NCBI GenBank assembly: GCA_026260175.1 | Contig: JAKCWW010009976.1 | Span: 1 to 22,623 of the forward strand | Source of the DNA: Reticulitermes lucifugus | Lineage: Eukaryota > Arthropoda > Insecta > Blattodea > Rhinotermitidae | DNA length: 22,623 nucleotides | Reading direction: 5' to 3' | Shown here: positions 1 to 13,045 of the stretch, piece after piece | Numbering within the stretch: the first letter of the stretch is position 1 | Layout: each line of letters opens with the position of its first letter | Program-made: the position numbers and the translations under genes | The notes under the pieces: model-generated | Told to the model about the DNA's origin: nothing | Database searches by the model: none | Seen by the model: only the letters and a program-made list of their open reading frames with translations

Positions 1-33
<33 letters not shown>
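1..33. repeat. (CA)n microsatellite at the left edge
   Basis: The window opens inside an uninterrupted CA dinucleotide repeat of at least 16 units; its true length is cut by the window edge. Confidence 0.97.
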
Positions 34-35
<2 letters not shown>

Positions 36-66
36 CCGCAGGAGCTGCTGAGGTAAAAGTTGTAAC

Positions 67-107
67 AGAAGGGAAGAGAAGAAAGAAAGAAAGGAAGAAA
101 GAAAGAA
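67..107. repeat. Purine-only GAAA/GGAA tract
   Basis: This is a 41-base run made only of A and G, mostly GAAA units, just inside the CA repeat. It is a low-complexity tract of a kind common in insect intergenic DNA. Confidence 0.9.
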
Positions 108-112
108 CAGGG

Positions 113-2097
113 TATTCTGCTATGATTCATATATTCATTATTAAAATAATCGCTTAATCCTTTAGTCGATTACATTTTAAGACTCGTAACTTTACGCCAT
201 TAATATTTCAAACACAGAACACAAAAAGCTTGTTTCCTCTACAATATTTTGTCATCATTATTTAAACTTTACGTTTCTGTTTCATTTTAGCACTTGGAAT
301 CCTTTCCCTGTCTGCTCAACTAGGAGTCACCTATACTAAACTCTTCTGGTACGCGACTTTAAGTTGAATATTTATTATTAACTTAATTATCAAGTGGCTG
401 ACGTTTCTTATAACGAAGGAGGCCTATGTTTCTTTCTGTTAACACAGCTTTGCCGCCTCTTTAAAAAATTCTGAAGTCGCACAGAAGGTGATGGTGATAA
501 TACTGTTCTTCTAAAGTTTGCAGTCGAACCAAGGCCATCCAGTAGAATAGCCAAGTTGATAAAGGGCTAAGTGCAAGGAGGCGTTCTTTTATTTCCTGGG
601 GTTCACTTTTCTTATCCACGTTAGTGAGATGCACACCCCGTAATTCAGTCACAGATAAACACCGAGTTTTGTAGAACTCCGTATGTACAAGAAATTGTTT
701 CCAACTTCGGCACATATTATCGAAGCTAACATGATGTCTATGCGAACTTGTGAAGCGGCACTAACACTAACGTCAAAGAGGTAGTACCATGAAGTTTTGC
801 TGTGGCGACATAAATTAGAGGGAATATATTATTAAAATCCTGTATTAAAACGTAAAATACTGTGGCGACCATGCAATACATTTTCATGTGATGATAGATG
901 AATTACTTACTGTAACGTACCTTTAAAACCACAGACTATCTGCTAGAAGTAATGGTAGTTACGAAACCACGTAAGGCCAGCACTTCGTAACATTAAAATG
1001 CGTATAGGCAAAGGTGAGTGCTTGTACATGGACCATTTACAATTTATCCTCTTGCTGCTAACGGTTGTTTCGAAAACGAACCCTATAAAACAAGACCGTA
1101 GCTAAGTCCTAATTTTGGGGAGCATTTTGAGAACGCATAAATTGTCAGATGCTGAAGGTCTTTATACGCATTAACAAACCTGTAGCTCACAGGTAAGTAG
1201 CCATAAGTAACCATCAAGTAAGTTTTCAACAGTGATGTCATTCATCGATAGCAGTGCTATTTACACTTTACGGGAAAAACAACGTCGAATGAGATGAACA
1301 GACGAAGTGAATGATTCGAAAGACGGCGGTCGCAAGCCTGTTTCAAAGTACTATCGCAGCATTAATCTGGATAAATTGAGGATAATCCTTAACACAGCTG
1401 ATTTGCGATGTTGGTACCGCTGGAATATAAGTCTATAAAGTAGTCGCTAAATCAACCTGATCGGTAAGTAGGTAAGGATTTGGAAGAAGCCGGATGTGGT
1501 TTATGTCACAGCATTGTCCCGAAAAACGCCTGGAGGTACTGAGAAAAATCAGAATGAAAATCCCGTCAGAACAGTCGGCCTCCCGGCAGAGATTGAAAAT
1601 GAGACAAAGCAAGGGTAGAAATTTTCGCCTTCTGGAAGATGATGCCGAGCATATTGGTATACCAAGCTGCATGGCGTCACGTCCCAAAAGACAAAAATCC
1701 TCATCAGCCCTGCCGTAAGAAATTCGAATCTCGCATTTTAACCCAACAGGATGGACTCCAAAGCTGCGAGATTCAGTGCACTAATGACAATCCTAGCTTT
1801 CCATTGTCTGGTCTTTTCCGAGAAATAATTCCGACACTGCACACGCGTCAGTTCCACTTATCAAAGTGAATTAGTCACAGCGTGGCAACAGGAAGCATGT
1901 CGTTGTTGCCCTCAGGAATGCAAAGCCTACGCAGCATAACCTGGAGATACAATACACTGCACAAGTTTCCAAGGAATCGCCTGACAGGTTAATTCTCTGG
2001 TAGTAGAACCCGAAATTCCAAAACCGCTAAGAAAATCCGCTAATGGACGGGATCAAGGGAGAGTTCACTGCAAATCAAACGTTTACACCTCTTTCTC
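113..2097. other. Intergenic DNA, no supported gene
   Basis: Reading frames here are short (84 codons or fewer), lack recognisable motifs and overlap on both strands. Around 1480-1870 one plus-strand frame stays open for long pieces with a few stops and resembles the decayed coding fragments of dispersed repeats. I could not name the repeat. Confidence 0.6.
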
Positions 2098-2110
2098 TAA
2101 GGCCCCCTTC

Positions 2111-2166
2111 AACTTCTTCATCATCACCACCAACACCACCGCCATAATAATAATAATAATAATAAT
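2111..2166. repeat. Compound trinucleotide repeat (ATC/CAC then TAA)
   Basis: An imperfect CAT/CAC-rich stretch (2111-2143) runs directly into a pure (ATA)n block at 2144-2166. A short minus-strand reading frame across it encodes runs of Tyr and Gly and is a by-product of the repeat. Confidence 0.9.
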
Positions 2167-3415
2167 CGTCATCTCCTCTAAGGTACGCCATAAATTGCCT
2201 GCTCCGCTTCAGACTCAAAATTCTCAAATTGTTTTTGGTCTTTCCAACGCCTTGGATGCATTCCAAAAGCTTCTGCAAGCATAGTCACATAGTCTAATCA
2301 TTCCGTTTCTGTTATACCGAACGTACATATCCAGCCTGTCGTAACTTCCAGTATTTTACCTCCAAAATAATAGGCCTACTAAGATAGATTTCTCCGTGTA
2401 TAATTTATTCCATGCAATTCCTATTCCATATCATTTACTTCCCAGCGTACTAACAGATTATCAGGGGTATGAAAAACATGACGTATTTATGGATTCCACA
2501 GTTTATAAATTACTCTTGACATACAAATTATGCTAGGAAAATTAGTACAGTAAAGACAATGACGAGGCGTATAGCATGCAGGGGTAAAATAAAGAAGTAT
2601 TTGCAATGTTTTGGTTGGGAAACCCAAAGAAAAGGGAAAACGTAGGATACATAAACCTAGATGTGAAAATAACTTTAAAATTTCACTTGCAAATATAATT
2701 TCCGAAGACGTGAAGTCTAAGTAACTGGCTCAGGCAAAGTCTAATGACGAAATTCTTTGTTATCAGTGACGAGGTTTCACGTTTTATAACAACCGGCTGA
2801 ACAACTATCAAAGAACAACACAACAGTCAGTTTGGACCTATTTAATTAACCTTGAAATGCCTGTTGCTGCCCCTCTTTTCAGCACCTGTGCACAGAAGGG
2901 AGGAAGTAACAGGCGGCTGCAGAGAACTGCGCAGTGGGGAGCTTCGTGGTTTATACGTTTCACTGAATATTATCCAGATAAGCAAATCAAGGGGGACAAG
3001 GCACGTGGGGCATATGGCACCAACACAAAATAAAACATACCTACAAAATTTACGTCGGAAAGTCACAAGATAAGAGGACACTTGTGAAACCTATTCCTAG
3101 ACTGCAGAATAATATTAAAGTTAAAATTTGGGAAAAAGCAAGTGTGTGGACTAGATTCACCTCACTCAAGATAGGGTATAATGGCAGAAATTTAGCACCT
3201 GTGTGAATGTTACAGTCCATAAAAGGTGAAAAATTTCCTGACAAGATAAGAAATCATGAGCTTTTAAAGAAAGATCCTTCACCATAGAGCAAGTTACTTG
3301 AGAAAAAAATTGACATTGAATTGGTTAGTCAGTACGTTGCCAGGGATCAAAGACTCTCCTGGAGGTCTCACTGCTACTTCGCCGTTAAACACAAGAAACA
3401 GTCAATAAGTTTCTT
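2167..3415. other. Intergenic DNA, nothing recognised
   Basis: This is AT-rich sequence. The two overlapping frames of about 75 codons near 2842-3081 sit on opposite strands and show no motif. I see no RNA gene, tandem repeat or transposon end. Confidence 0.55.
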
Positions 3416-3420
3416 TCACG

Positions 3421-3600
3421 GAAAGCGACTGCATGGCGCCTGACCTATAGACAACCCAACCTGCACAGTTGTGTAGACGGTAGGCTAGGCGCGCGCAGGT
3501 CCATTGATGTGCGAGGTTATTTCCAGTAACTACGACCCGCTCCGGTCCGGAAACTGGGACCATGCATACAAAGCACCGCCTCCTGCCGTTAACCTTGGAT
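3421..3600. other. GC-rich, CpG-bearing patch
   Basis: By direct count about 56 percent of these 180 bases are G or C, against clearly AT-rich flanks, and CpG pairs are frequent. A 113-codon minus-strand frame (3402-3743) crosses it but shows no domain or motif and probably stays open because of base composition. The patch could be a remnant of a GC-rich mobile element or a regulatory island. Confidence 0.5.
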
Positions 3601-3774
3601 CGTGGTTGAATGTGAATCGTAGTATTAGTAATGAAACTTCGTAATAGGAGTGCATATCCAGCTGTCGCTTGAGAGGTACGTGTAAGTACCGAAGTACGTA
3701 TGGACAGGCGATGCTTATGCACGGATTTGTGCATATCCAGCAACCCAGCTGGCCACGTAACTATATAACTTACT

Positions 3775-4000
3775 TGGCTGTGCCATAGCTCAGGCGGCTA
3801 GTCGCAGATTTCTCATCGCAGAGGCCAAGGGTATAAACCTTGGGGAATTTACTGTGGACAAAGTAACAATGGAAAAGTTTACTCCAAGCACTTCGATTTT
3901 ATCCTGTCAGGTATCATTCTCCCAAATCTCATATAAATTTGTCTATTATCCGTGGAAAGGACAATGGGTCCATTAGAGTACGCAGTTCCAAGAGTCTTAG
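3775..4000 (+). mobile_element. tRNA-derived SINE, family 1
   Basis: The head is tRNA-like. A box A match (TAGCTCAGGCGG, 3786-3797) is followed 32 bases later by a worn box B (GGGTATAAACC, 3829-3839) inside a T-arm-like stem. The body (about 3850-3940) has a GGACAAAG segment and a CTCC-rich segment that I recognise from a SINE common in cricket-type genomes. The copy is clearly diverged. Both ends are approximate and no clear target duplication is visible. It lies alone between gene-free stretches. Confidence 0.75.
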
Positions 4001-4317
4001 TCTCAGTCCAAACCACGAACAAGGAAGTGTAACTAACCAGCTAACTGTTCGTAAACTACCCAGCTATGTAACTAACTGCCTGTCAGACCTGATAAGAAGC
4101 TGTTTAATCGATATCTAATAAACTCTGAAATTGAGTGCGTAATTATCAAATTAATCTTCCCAGTTAATTTACTGTCCAAATACTCATATATCAATATAGA
4201 CTGAAACAAATAGAAAACCGTTACAATCGTGTACAGTGGCATTAAATGAATTTAAGCAGGGTTACCAACCTATCACTGCATTGATACGGTATAAGAAGGG
4301 TGAACTGCTTACATAGA

Positions 4318-4560
4318 AGCCGGGCTAACTCAGTGTGACTAACGTACGGGTTGGACAACCGAGGAACTGCATTTCAATTCCCGGCATGTGACCAAAGATT
4401 TTTCTCGTCTCCAGAACGTTCAGACCAGTTCTGAGTTCCGCCCTTTCCCCTGTTCAGTTGGAACACGAGGCCCATCCCCTGAGCTAAAGCGGTCAGGGTG
4501 TGAAGCTGACCGCCTTCCTCCATTAGTGTCGAGATCATGAATGCGTAAGTTATACCTGTA
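4318..4560 (+). mobile_element. tRNA-derived SINE, family 2
   Basis: A tRNA-like head carries box A at 4324-4335 (GCTAACTCAGTG) and a worn box B at 4370-4381 (CATTTCAATTCC) followed by CCGG. The body has features I associate with a polyneopteran SINE: a CTCGTCTCCAGAACGTTC segment, a CAGTTGGAACACGAGG segment and a GAGCTAAAGCGGTCAGG segment. The 99-codon minus-strand frame across it is spurious. The 3' boundary near 4560 is approximate. Confidence 0.78.
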
Positions 4561-5913
4561 CTGTCCTTACAAATCATCATAGAATGATGCTTGAATGAAT
4601 ACAGGGAAAACTTTTCCAACAGGTGTGATGTTATCTGGTAGGCAGGAACCAACTTGTTATGCGTTCTTTGCACAAACCAAATGAATAAACATGTATTTCT
4701 TAATGGAAAGATCGAGTCTGCGCGTCCATCCGCATTTTATCTCCGAAACTATCCAGGAAGATATGTTAACTAATCTGGTTCTGGAAGCTATTCCAGACCT
4801 ATGAATATTCGGATCAATTTAATTTTTGGCCGTACTGGTCCGGTACAACCCATACTTTACATGCAGCTCAACCGAACTTATAGCAATACTTTTAAAAAAT
4901 CACGCCTTAAATATGGGCGTCATGCAAACCTATGTTTATTGACCAAAATGAAAACTGTTACGGACCAAAACAAAATTTTGTTTGTGGTAGAAAAATTCAG
5001 TACTAAACACCATCGAAATTCGTGAATAAGTTACGGAGTTGAAGCAGTATGATTACAGCACTGGCAATAGTTCTCACTGAAGACGTGCTAATTACAAAGA
5101 TTGCAGGCAACGAAAAACAGGACACGTGCAGTATTTTGCATGACGCCAGCGAATTACGGTACAGCTGGTTACCAGTCGTATGCAAATGAAAGAGCTATGC
5201 GATAATGTGTAGCACTGCCGTGTAGAAAACAAGCTGTTTTAAGAGTTGTTATGCTGTGCTCCAAGATTCAGCAGTTATTTTTACTCTGTGATGTCACTGT
5301 GTAATTCCAAACGTAGCAGTGTTCAAACAAATCCAGGTAATCATAAAGGAAATGCGCATGTCCCCGTTTGAGTTAATTATCATCATGCACTACAAATTCA
5401 GCTTTTGAAGCAACAACTAATGGAAATGTCTGGGCTGACATACAGCCAAAATATTGAGAAGAATTTAGAAGAGTTCTAAATCAAAAACCTGTCTGTGAAC
5501 TACTGAGTGGCACAGTCATTTAATTTTGTATTATTTGTTGGTTTATTTAAAGACTCCACCTTAAATACAAACATTACAAAATCTAAAATACCAGCATGAT
5601 TATTTAACACGAATTGGGAGGGACAAGGGATCGATTCGTAGTCTATATGAAAGTCCTAATATTTTCTTTAGGGATGAAGCAACGCACAGCGATTTCCAGA
5701 GACCCGATTCGAAGAAGGATCTCCCGAATAATTAGTACATGTGTAAAGCCCAAAGATCTGAGATCATGCGGTTTAAATTGCCAGACATTTGCGTTCGCGC
5801 ACAGTGGAGTCTTTTAAATTTGGAAGGAAGGATGAAATCAATTAGAAAATAATTCCCCTGTTCGTATTCTTCTCATTTCAACCAGCTCTTGATTCCAGTG
5901 AAATCGGATTGGA

Positions 5914-5936
5914 TGTTGGGTGCGCCTCACCCAACA
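5914..5936. repeat. Short perfect hairpin, 9-bp arms
   Basis: TGTTGGGTG at 5914-5922 is the exact reverse complement of CACCCAACA at 5928-5936, with a 5-base loop. No U-run or gene sits beside it, so no role is claimed. Confidence 0.8.
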
Positions 5937-8315
5937 GCGAAGTTTGCACCGGAACGGTTTAACAGAAAGCATCCCTACGTGATACGTATCGTACTGCAAC
6001 GAGAGTCTATTGTTCGGGTGATATTAGCCACAGTTTATTCAGTCCCTGCCACATGAATCTTTTTTTAAATTTACAGCCAACACCCTTACTGTACAGTATT
6101 GCAGCCAAAGCGCGAAATACTAGCAATGTAGTAAAGTATGTTCATTATCAATTTCCCACAGGACACAAACAAGTTTCCATTTACGGATTTCAGCCTTCTG
6201 AAATGTTACGTCATGTTGAATAGCAAACAGTTCCGTTCCGAATGACTGTGTCTTCGAAAAATGGGTACATAAATATTTACCAATCGACATGGCGTAACGT
6301 GATAGAGAAGACTTGAATCTTCAACAACATCGCTGTGAGAACATAAAATCTCGCACATTTCCACCTATCACAGATTCTCACTCCTAGGAAAAAATGTTGA
6401 CCAACATACATCCCTTGTGTTAACGTATCAATGACTCAAAATCAAAGATTCAAACCACGTAAATACCCCTTCTTAGTTCTGAATGCAGTGCCATCCGATG
6501 ACGCTTAAGTTGCATAATGCACACATTTGATAAACCGTCGTTACACAAATTAAGAAACGTAACCTACACATGTCCCCTATTTGAGGCCGAATTAACTCGT
6601 CCTCCGACATAGCCACTCCGGGCAGTATTTGACAGCCTGTTTTCAAGGAGCTCAAAGGATACCATTACCCAATATTCCTTCAAAGGCCCAAGACGCTTTA
6701 AGTAAATATAAAATTACATTACACCGCAAAGATGTTTAAGAGTAATATTTCAGCCTTGCATCCAACAACTCTGTTGTTTCCAGCAGGACTGTTACCGTTG
6801 GATTGGGTTCGAGGCTTAGTGGTGTTAGACATACCCTTAAATGCCATTGTAAATTTACAATTGTCACAAAAATTTTATAAATTAGTCAAGTTTGGGTGTC
6901 AGTTCTTTGGCATGTGGGCACAGCAGGCATTCAAACATTAAAGTCTCTTGGAGCAATAAAAGTATATCCAGATGGCGACACTTCTTTTAATGAATCCCTT
7001 TTGTAAAATTTACAACGGGATGGACGAAGAACATGTTCCACACTAGACTTTAGTTCTGTTGTGTAAATATTGCTTCGGCCCACCAATCTGACAGCTAGCA
7101 ATTGTCTTGTTTTGCAACAAAAGTATACTAAATGTCCGGCTATAATGCTACGCCATTAGACAGACTTTCAACATTAGTGGGGCGTTTGTCCTCGTGTCAG
7201 AAAGTTTTGAAGTTAGATGTAGACGAAATTATTAGCGTTCCCACTTGCAGACGAGTGAGATGCAGACTCGCATGCTGTGCTTTTAGAAGTTAAATCAACA
7301 TTGCAGTGTGATAACAAATTGCCGTTTTCCAAGTGTGAGTGTAAATAATAATCAAACTGTTAATGAACCTATGTATTACTATACGAGTGGCTAGACCAAA
7401 GTACTCCAAGTCCGACTGAAGCAGCCTACATGTAAAATATTCCCTGAGATGGAGTTTGCGAAACGACATTGAGTTAGTTCGTTGTTTCTTTTTTGTGTGC
7501 ATAAAAACAAAATTGAACGCAGGGTAGCTGAGAGAAGGCAAGACGGTAGTCCGTAACTTGGAAAGAAGCAGCAAATTCCGATATCACTATGTGCGCGATT
7601 GTAATTTGTAAACAGCCTGTACTGTGCGTCACGGGTGAGCGCCTTGTAGAGCACCTGTTCTAAAGCACAGGTGTACGCATTTTATAGAAATATGTCGTGT
7701 TGGATTTCATCATCAGAGCATCGTGTTCTTTTGTCCTCTGCGTGCACTTAGCGAACCAGAAAGATACACGTACTGCGAAGAAAATAGACAAATATGTTCC
7801 AATCGAAGCATTGATATCTATACAGTGATATACGTCATGGAAACATCCAACAATCCCATTTCGGTAACAGCGGCATCAGATATCCTTTCTTGAAGCTTGT
7901 ATTATGCTTTGGCGCATGATTTCCTAAAATGTAAGAATGTGTACGATTCGCACATAATTACATACTAAAGACATCGATCGGGCACAAACTCATTTCGGTT
8001 CTCCGCAACATCAAAGCTTCAAGCTCCAGCCATGTTGGCACCACCCACCCAAGATAGCCTAGCCATAATTTAATTTCAGAGGCTATTCAAAGACAAAGGC
8101 CTCTCAGTCAACCTGTCATTTAGTGACAAAGCGAGTCAATCTGTCAGTTTGTAAGTCACTGGATCTGTCTATAGCGTGTCTATCAGTATGCAACTTCCAA
8201 GACCGTCCTTGAATGTGATGTTTTAAGAAGCCTTTCACCCTGTCACCTACTAGATAATCTGTGCCTACTAACATCATTCCGCAGATACTTTCTGCAGCTA
8301 TGTCTGTTTTACAAA

Positions 8316-8325
8316 GGGGGGGGGG
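8316..8325. repeat. Ten-base G homopolymer
   Basis: An uninterrupted run of ten G residues in AT-rich DNA. Its length is likely variable and prone to sequencing error. Confidence 0.9.
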
Positions 8326-8779
8326 ATTCTAAGCGGGGATGCATTCAACAACACAGCTTATCATGTCACTCGTACTGTGATTCTCATCCCAATTTCATGG
8401 ACTGGTAAAACAGCCGTGAGTTTTTAGAGACATCTCACAATCAAGCCACATACAATGCAAATAACAACAAATGACATCCTACTGAAGCTAGTTAACCTAC
8501 AACAACACTGAACCTAAAACGTACCTTATTCAGGAGTATGCGCCTGTTGAACGTTCAGTGTTGGCGTAGAAGTCTAGTGATCATGAAATAAACTCAAAAA
8601 CATTACAGACCGCAGTAATAAAAACAGACTTCATCCAAAGTACCACAAACACGAACCTTTCCCGCCTAGATTGAATCTGCATACTAGAAACCAGAAATAA
8701 AAGAACTACAAACTCTCTCTGTCCTAATACGTTAGTAGTCCATGAGAGGGTAGCACCTTGTAACTGAGAAATCATCCGA

Positions 8780-9078
8780 TACCGATGTTGGATAACCTTC
8801 CCATAACGGGTCGAGGCACTGCGCTACAAGCCATAAGGTCGCGGGTTTGATTCACGGTGGTATAATTGGAATTTTTCATTGACGTAATCCTTCCTGCCGC
8901 CAAGCGTCTAACAGAAATGAGTACCAGGAATATTTCCCTGAAGGGGGCGGGGGTTAGGTAGCCGGTATGTGGCGCTGACGACCTTACTGCCTTCATGTGC
9001 AGATTGTCTAGAAATCTAGGAGCCTCAACCTCCTGGAACTCTCAGGGCCTGTACAGGGATTGCTTTACCTTGTTTTAC
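8780..9078 (+). mobile_element. tRNA-derived SINE, family 3, near full length
   Basis: The head contains GGCACTGCGCTACAAGCC and a good box B (GGGTTTGATTC, 8843-8853). The body includes the segment GAAATGAGTACCAGGAATAT near 8915, followed by a G-rich GGGGGCGGGGG segment. The tail is GGCCTGTACAGGGATTGCTTT followed by CTT/TTT-rich sequence (to about 9078). I recognise this arrangement from SINEs of polyneopteran insects. It is the best preserved of the four SINEs here. The minus-strand frame at 8772-8996 is an artefact of it. Confidence 0.82.
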
Positions 9079-10390
9079 CCATATTATTTAGCACCTCCCT
9101 ATATATAATACAAACAACTGTTTATAAATTTAACTAATACTTACACTTGAAGCATGTTTATTTACTGCATAACACCCTTATGTAGCACAATAAAACTTTA
9201 GAGACGCATTTATCACACTGAATATTGGCATGGGGATACATGAAACACAGTTACAAACCAACACCAATCTTCTCAAAGACCTGAGATTTAAAACATGGTT
9301 CCATTCTTCAGGTGTGTAGCGACAATCTTGTTCTCTCCGTTTTCACCGTTGAGGGACTGAAGAGTAACAATGATCAACACAAATTATTTTAGTGGGCAAA
9401 AGTAAAGGAAAATGAAGAGAAACATAGCTAGTTCTAAAACAGTCACTTTTGCAGTAGAGTTAAAATAAATATAATATACAAATAACTCTAATTTGGGTAC
9501 CAACATAAATTAAGAACAGACTGCAAATGGCCTACAATCTCATGCTGACACACTCCTCTACCCATCTGCTGTTTAATGGAAACTAATATAAAAAAAATAC
9601 TGTTGGAGTTATTAAACTCCAGCTTCAAAACTGTACAACCTGAAGCTAAATGTGGCCAGCTTCATATTTAGGTGATTCTGGGCATGAATTAAAAAAAATA
9701 TTTTCATTCACAATTTTATGTTGTTTTCCTCATTCCTTCAAGTAAACTGATTGCATAGGTTATTACAATGGTCAATCCAGCATTTGGTGATGTTATATTA
9801 TGAAAAATGACTCATATCAAGGCTTACTGTCAGGTCATAGTTGGGGTATAACCTACAGAAGGCAGCCATGACAAATATGCATAACAGTTGTCACATCAAT
9901 AACTCATTTGAAATTCTGTACATATGGCTTTTTTGACCTCCCAACATCCTTCGATCCAACTCAGTAATTCTGGTTTCTCTGTCTCATTTCAGATTCTCCC
10001 TCACTTCATGTCACACACAACTTTATTACCCTCCTCTTTCAATCCATGACTTCACTTTTACTTACCCCAGTTCCCTTCCTAAGAATCTTCTGGTTTCCTC
10101 TTTTAATTTTTGTGCATGATCAAACTATGTCTACTGAGTTGAAGAGGGGCAAATAAAAAAAAAAATTGGGCGAGAGTGTGGGAAAAGTGTGTATGTATAT
10201 TAAGGACTGGTTTCAACCCAATCTTCCCCTCTCTTTCTAACTTGACTCCATCATACATTAAAGTTCCTAAAACCCAAGGTCGATTTTGGCCCCACCCTAG
10301 TGTTATTAGCCAAGTTACACACATAACTTTTCCTGTCCTTCCCTAATATAATGTTCATTTTTAGGAGTTCAGTAAGAAATAAAAAAAAGC
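9079..10390. other. Gene-free AT-rich stretch
   Basis: Only short frames without motifs occur. About 9940-10100 is pyrimidine-rich on the plus strand (many CTTCC and CTCC groups). I see no exon here with convincing splice sites. Confidence 0.5.
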
Positions 10391-10510
10391 CTCACGTGGA
10401 GACCATGTTCATGCATCTGTATCAGTACAGAAGGATGTAATTTTCATATGGGTGTAAATGAAGTTACATTTATGCACATACTATGAAACCACATCACATT
10501 TTGAAGGTAA
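10391..10510 (+). repeat. Dispersed repeat, copy A (short form)
   Basis: Two blocks match the copy at 21706-22150 in the same order and orientation. The first shares GGAGACCATGT (10397-10407). The second (10441-10510) shares TTTTC, GGGT.TAAAT.AA.TTACAT and ATGAAAC...CATTTTGAA with 22087-22150. Here the blocks are about 15 bases apart, while in the other copy about 340 bases separate them, so copy A looks like an internally deleted form. The 65-codon frame at 10458-10655 overlaps it and is probably not a gene. Confidence 0.6.
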
Positions 10511-12523
10511 AGAATGCCTTGGAGAAGTCTGTGTACTACATCATGGAGTACACAATTTGCAAGCTTTTGGGGAGGGTGGAGTGTCAGCTTACTTCTACCT
10601 TGAAGATGAGGCAGCAAGTGCCTTCAGAACATTGGTAACTATCAACATACGGTGATCCATATGGGTAAATATGTTTCTGATAGCTGTGTGGGCTGAGTCC
10701 ATTAAGCTAGCTGGCACATTATTTTCCTATGCCAAATCAGTCATCTGCCACACACAAATTAAAGACGAAGATGGTAACAAAATACAGTAATTAGAAGAAA
10801 GTCATAAAGTGGTTAGAGTATGGACTGTTAAGGATAAGAATCAGCAAGTTATGAAGTCTGGGGTAATAAATGTTAAGATAGAAATGGAAGGAGATTTACC
10901 TTACCACTATCAGCACAATTTATATAAAAACCCACTCAATATTCAAAACAGATTTCCTTTTTATGTAGACTTCTTGTTATCATGACACAGCACATCCTCA
11001 GAATGGAAATGGAGGAGATAGCCTGTCCTGTGTTTCATTATGACATAACAGGACTTGAAGTACAACATTTTTACCAATACTTTATATTTGGGATTCTTCT
11101 ATACTGGACCAAACAACATTTATACTAATAGTTTACTATTACGAATGGGAAGAACAGCTCAAAATTTCATGCCTACATAGTTAGAATTATCAAAGAAACT
11201 TCCAATGGGCCTATGGCAGCACCACATAAAGAAATGTCCATACTATAAAAAAAAAAGACCAGTATGAGTACTTCTACCTGTTTAAGTTCTAATGAAAGAA
11301 GACAACAAACAGTTAATTCTTGTGCAGCATCATATCAGCATACAGAATCTGTCACTCAATTAAAATGGTTTTGGAAATGCAGGAATACAGGTCATTCCAC
11401 TATATACATCAATGAAGCTTACAATCATAGTCCACAAACAACAGATTTTGGCTGGAATGGTGACACAGCTCATAATTTCCTAGTTCTTTTCAACATCTGA
11501 GAACTACTGAGGCTCTGTACATGAATAATGAAAGTATTTTTAGATGAAGCACTAGGAATTGTAATACATTTGAAAGATGACTATGATAGCCGTAATAAAT
11601 ATGGTAGTATCACAAACTCTTGTAATGAACCAGAAAATGTTGCCCTTAATACCTGACATAGCTTTGGAGAACCCAGATAATGTTGGGGACATTTCACAAT
11701 TGACATTACAGAATTTAATTTTGATATATCTTTGGTGGTAAGACCTGATAAAGTTCTAGAATTAATGCTTTTCCACTCAAAATAGTGTCACATGTTATAG
11801 TGCTGTAACATGTTAAGGTGTGGAAAATTATACCTTGATAGGTAAGCACAGCCAACAACAAAAGTGCATCAGCCTTAGTCTTTTCAGTGCTACTTTAAGA
11901 CAAACATAATGTAGCTGAAATGACAACCAGCATTACCTTTCTTCACCTCAAGCGCAACCCAGAAGCCTAATAAAAAACACAGGTTACTTATACGTACCTT
12001 AAAAGCAGTCTTAACATTGGGATTTCCTCATCGAAGTCTTGTTTCCCAAATACTTGTTATACATCAGTCTCAGTCTTCCAAAATTAATTACTTTAACCAC
12101 ATTTGGCAAACAAAACAAACTACTTGGTAGTAAACATTACCATGAAAAACACTATCTGTAAACTGAAAGGAAGGATGACTGATACTTGGGTAATTTAATA
12201 CTGTTCTGTTTCTACTGCAAAAGCTACAAAATAAATAGACATACGACCATGAATGGTAAGGATTTGGGAGAGAGGACTCACATATCTTTTAAAGTAATAG
12301 CCTGGCACCTGGACAGACTGAGAAAAGCAACAAAATCCTATGGGCAGCCACTATGTGACTCAAGTTTAAACCAGACATGTCACTAATAAAAGCTATAGAG
12401 TTACTGCTGACTGGTTTGGTGTGATAAAAGGGCAAAATTACAGAGAACAGAAGTGATGTCAAACGTCCTCACAGAAAAACATTGTGGAACCTGAGCCAAC
12501 ATATCAACATCTGTACATTCCAA
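10511..12523. other. Gene-free stretch downstream of TRAP-alpha
   Basis: One plus-strand frame is open from about 10753 to 10983 apart from a single TAA near 10788, and further open pieces continue to about 11500 with frame changes. I could not match it to any family. It may be worn transposon coding sequence or chance. Nothing else stands out. Confidence 0.4.
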
Positions 12524-12529
12524 TTTATT
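12524..12529 (-). promoter_or_regulatory. Candidate poly(A) signal for TRAP-alpha
   Basis: The minus strand reads AATAAA here, about 550 bases past the TRAP-alpha stop codon. I noticed no nearer canonical AATAAA between it and the stop, although weaker variants (ATTAAA near 12640, ATAAAA near 12787) exist. Which one is used cannot be told from sequence alone. Confidence 0.3.
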
Positions 12530-13045
12530 TAACAGCCCCTACAGTAAAATTAATGTCAGTCCACACCCTCATTTTAAACAGAAATCTCTACTCTAGCATT
12601 CCAGGTTTACCTTAAAATAAATTAACCAGCAGTCTGGTATTTAATACCAAGCCCAGCTAAAAACCACCATCTTTACATACAGAATAAATGAAATCTCACA
12701 AATTTGATTTCTGTTCCTTTCAGTCTCTGCTAGCATGAAGTCATGTTTCTTCCCCCAGTTACTTTCTGGAATGTATACACCATCTTTTATAAAAATCAAC
12801 ATCACATTTAACAAAATATTAAAATTCACAACACTTCAATCAAATTCTTTTTATGTGATCAACCTGCTATAATGACTGAAGGACTTGTGTGTCAAGTTGT
12901 TCACATTGTCTTCTGCAACTAGAGTGCTAAAGCAACGAGTACCTTATATCATCGTCATAAAGGTGCTGATCATGAGATTGATCTGCACTGCACTCTAGGG
13001 AAGGATCACATTAATGGTATGAATCATGATGTTTACAGCAACACA

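Larger units (their letters stand above)
4561..8779. other. Long gene-free stretch
   Basis: No frame here exceeds 94 codons and none shows a family signature or a plausible splice-linked series. About 8100-8200 contains a degenerate AGTCA/CTGTC-rich stretch that may be a decayed short tandem repeat. A short hairpin (5914-5936) and a G run (8316-8325) are listed separately. Otherwise I see nothing. Confidence 0.55.

Noticed and set aside
1480..1870. Overlapping 74-84 codon frames on both strands
   Set aside because: They contradict each other and show no motif; probably a decayed repeat.
3402..3743. 113-codon minus-strand reading frame
   Set aside because: No recognisable motif or domain. 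It covers a GC-rich patch where stops are rarer and has no supporting splice or promoter context.
3786..3839. True tRNA gene
   Set aside because: Boxes A and B are present, but the acceptor stem does not close and SINE body sequence follows. The same applies to the other three tRNA-like heads.
10458..10655. 65-codon plus-strand frame that looks protein-like
   Set aside because: Its first part lies in a dispersed repeat that also occurs at 22087-22150, where the frame is not kept.
10753..11500. Series of plus-strand open pieces that could be a worn gene
   Set aside because: No family match, repeated stops and frame changes, and no consistent splice sites. Left as unassigned.
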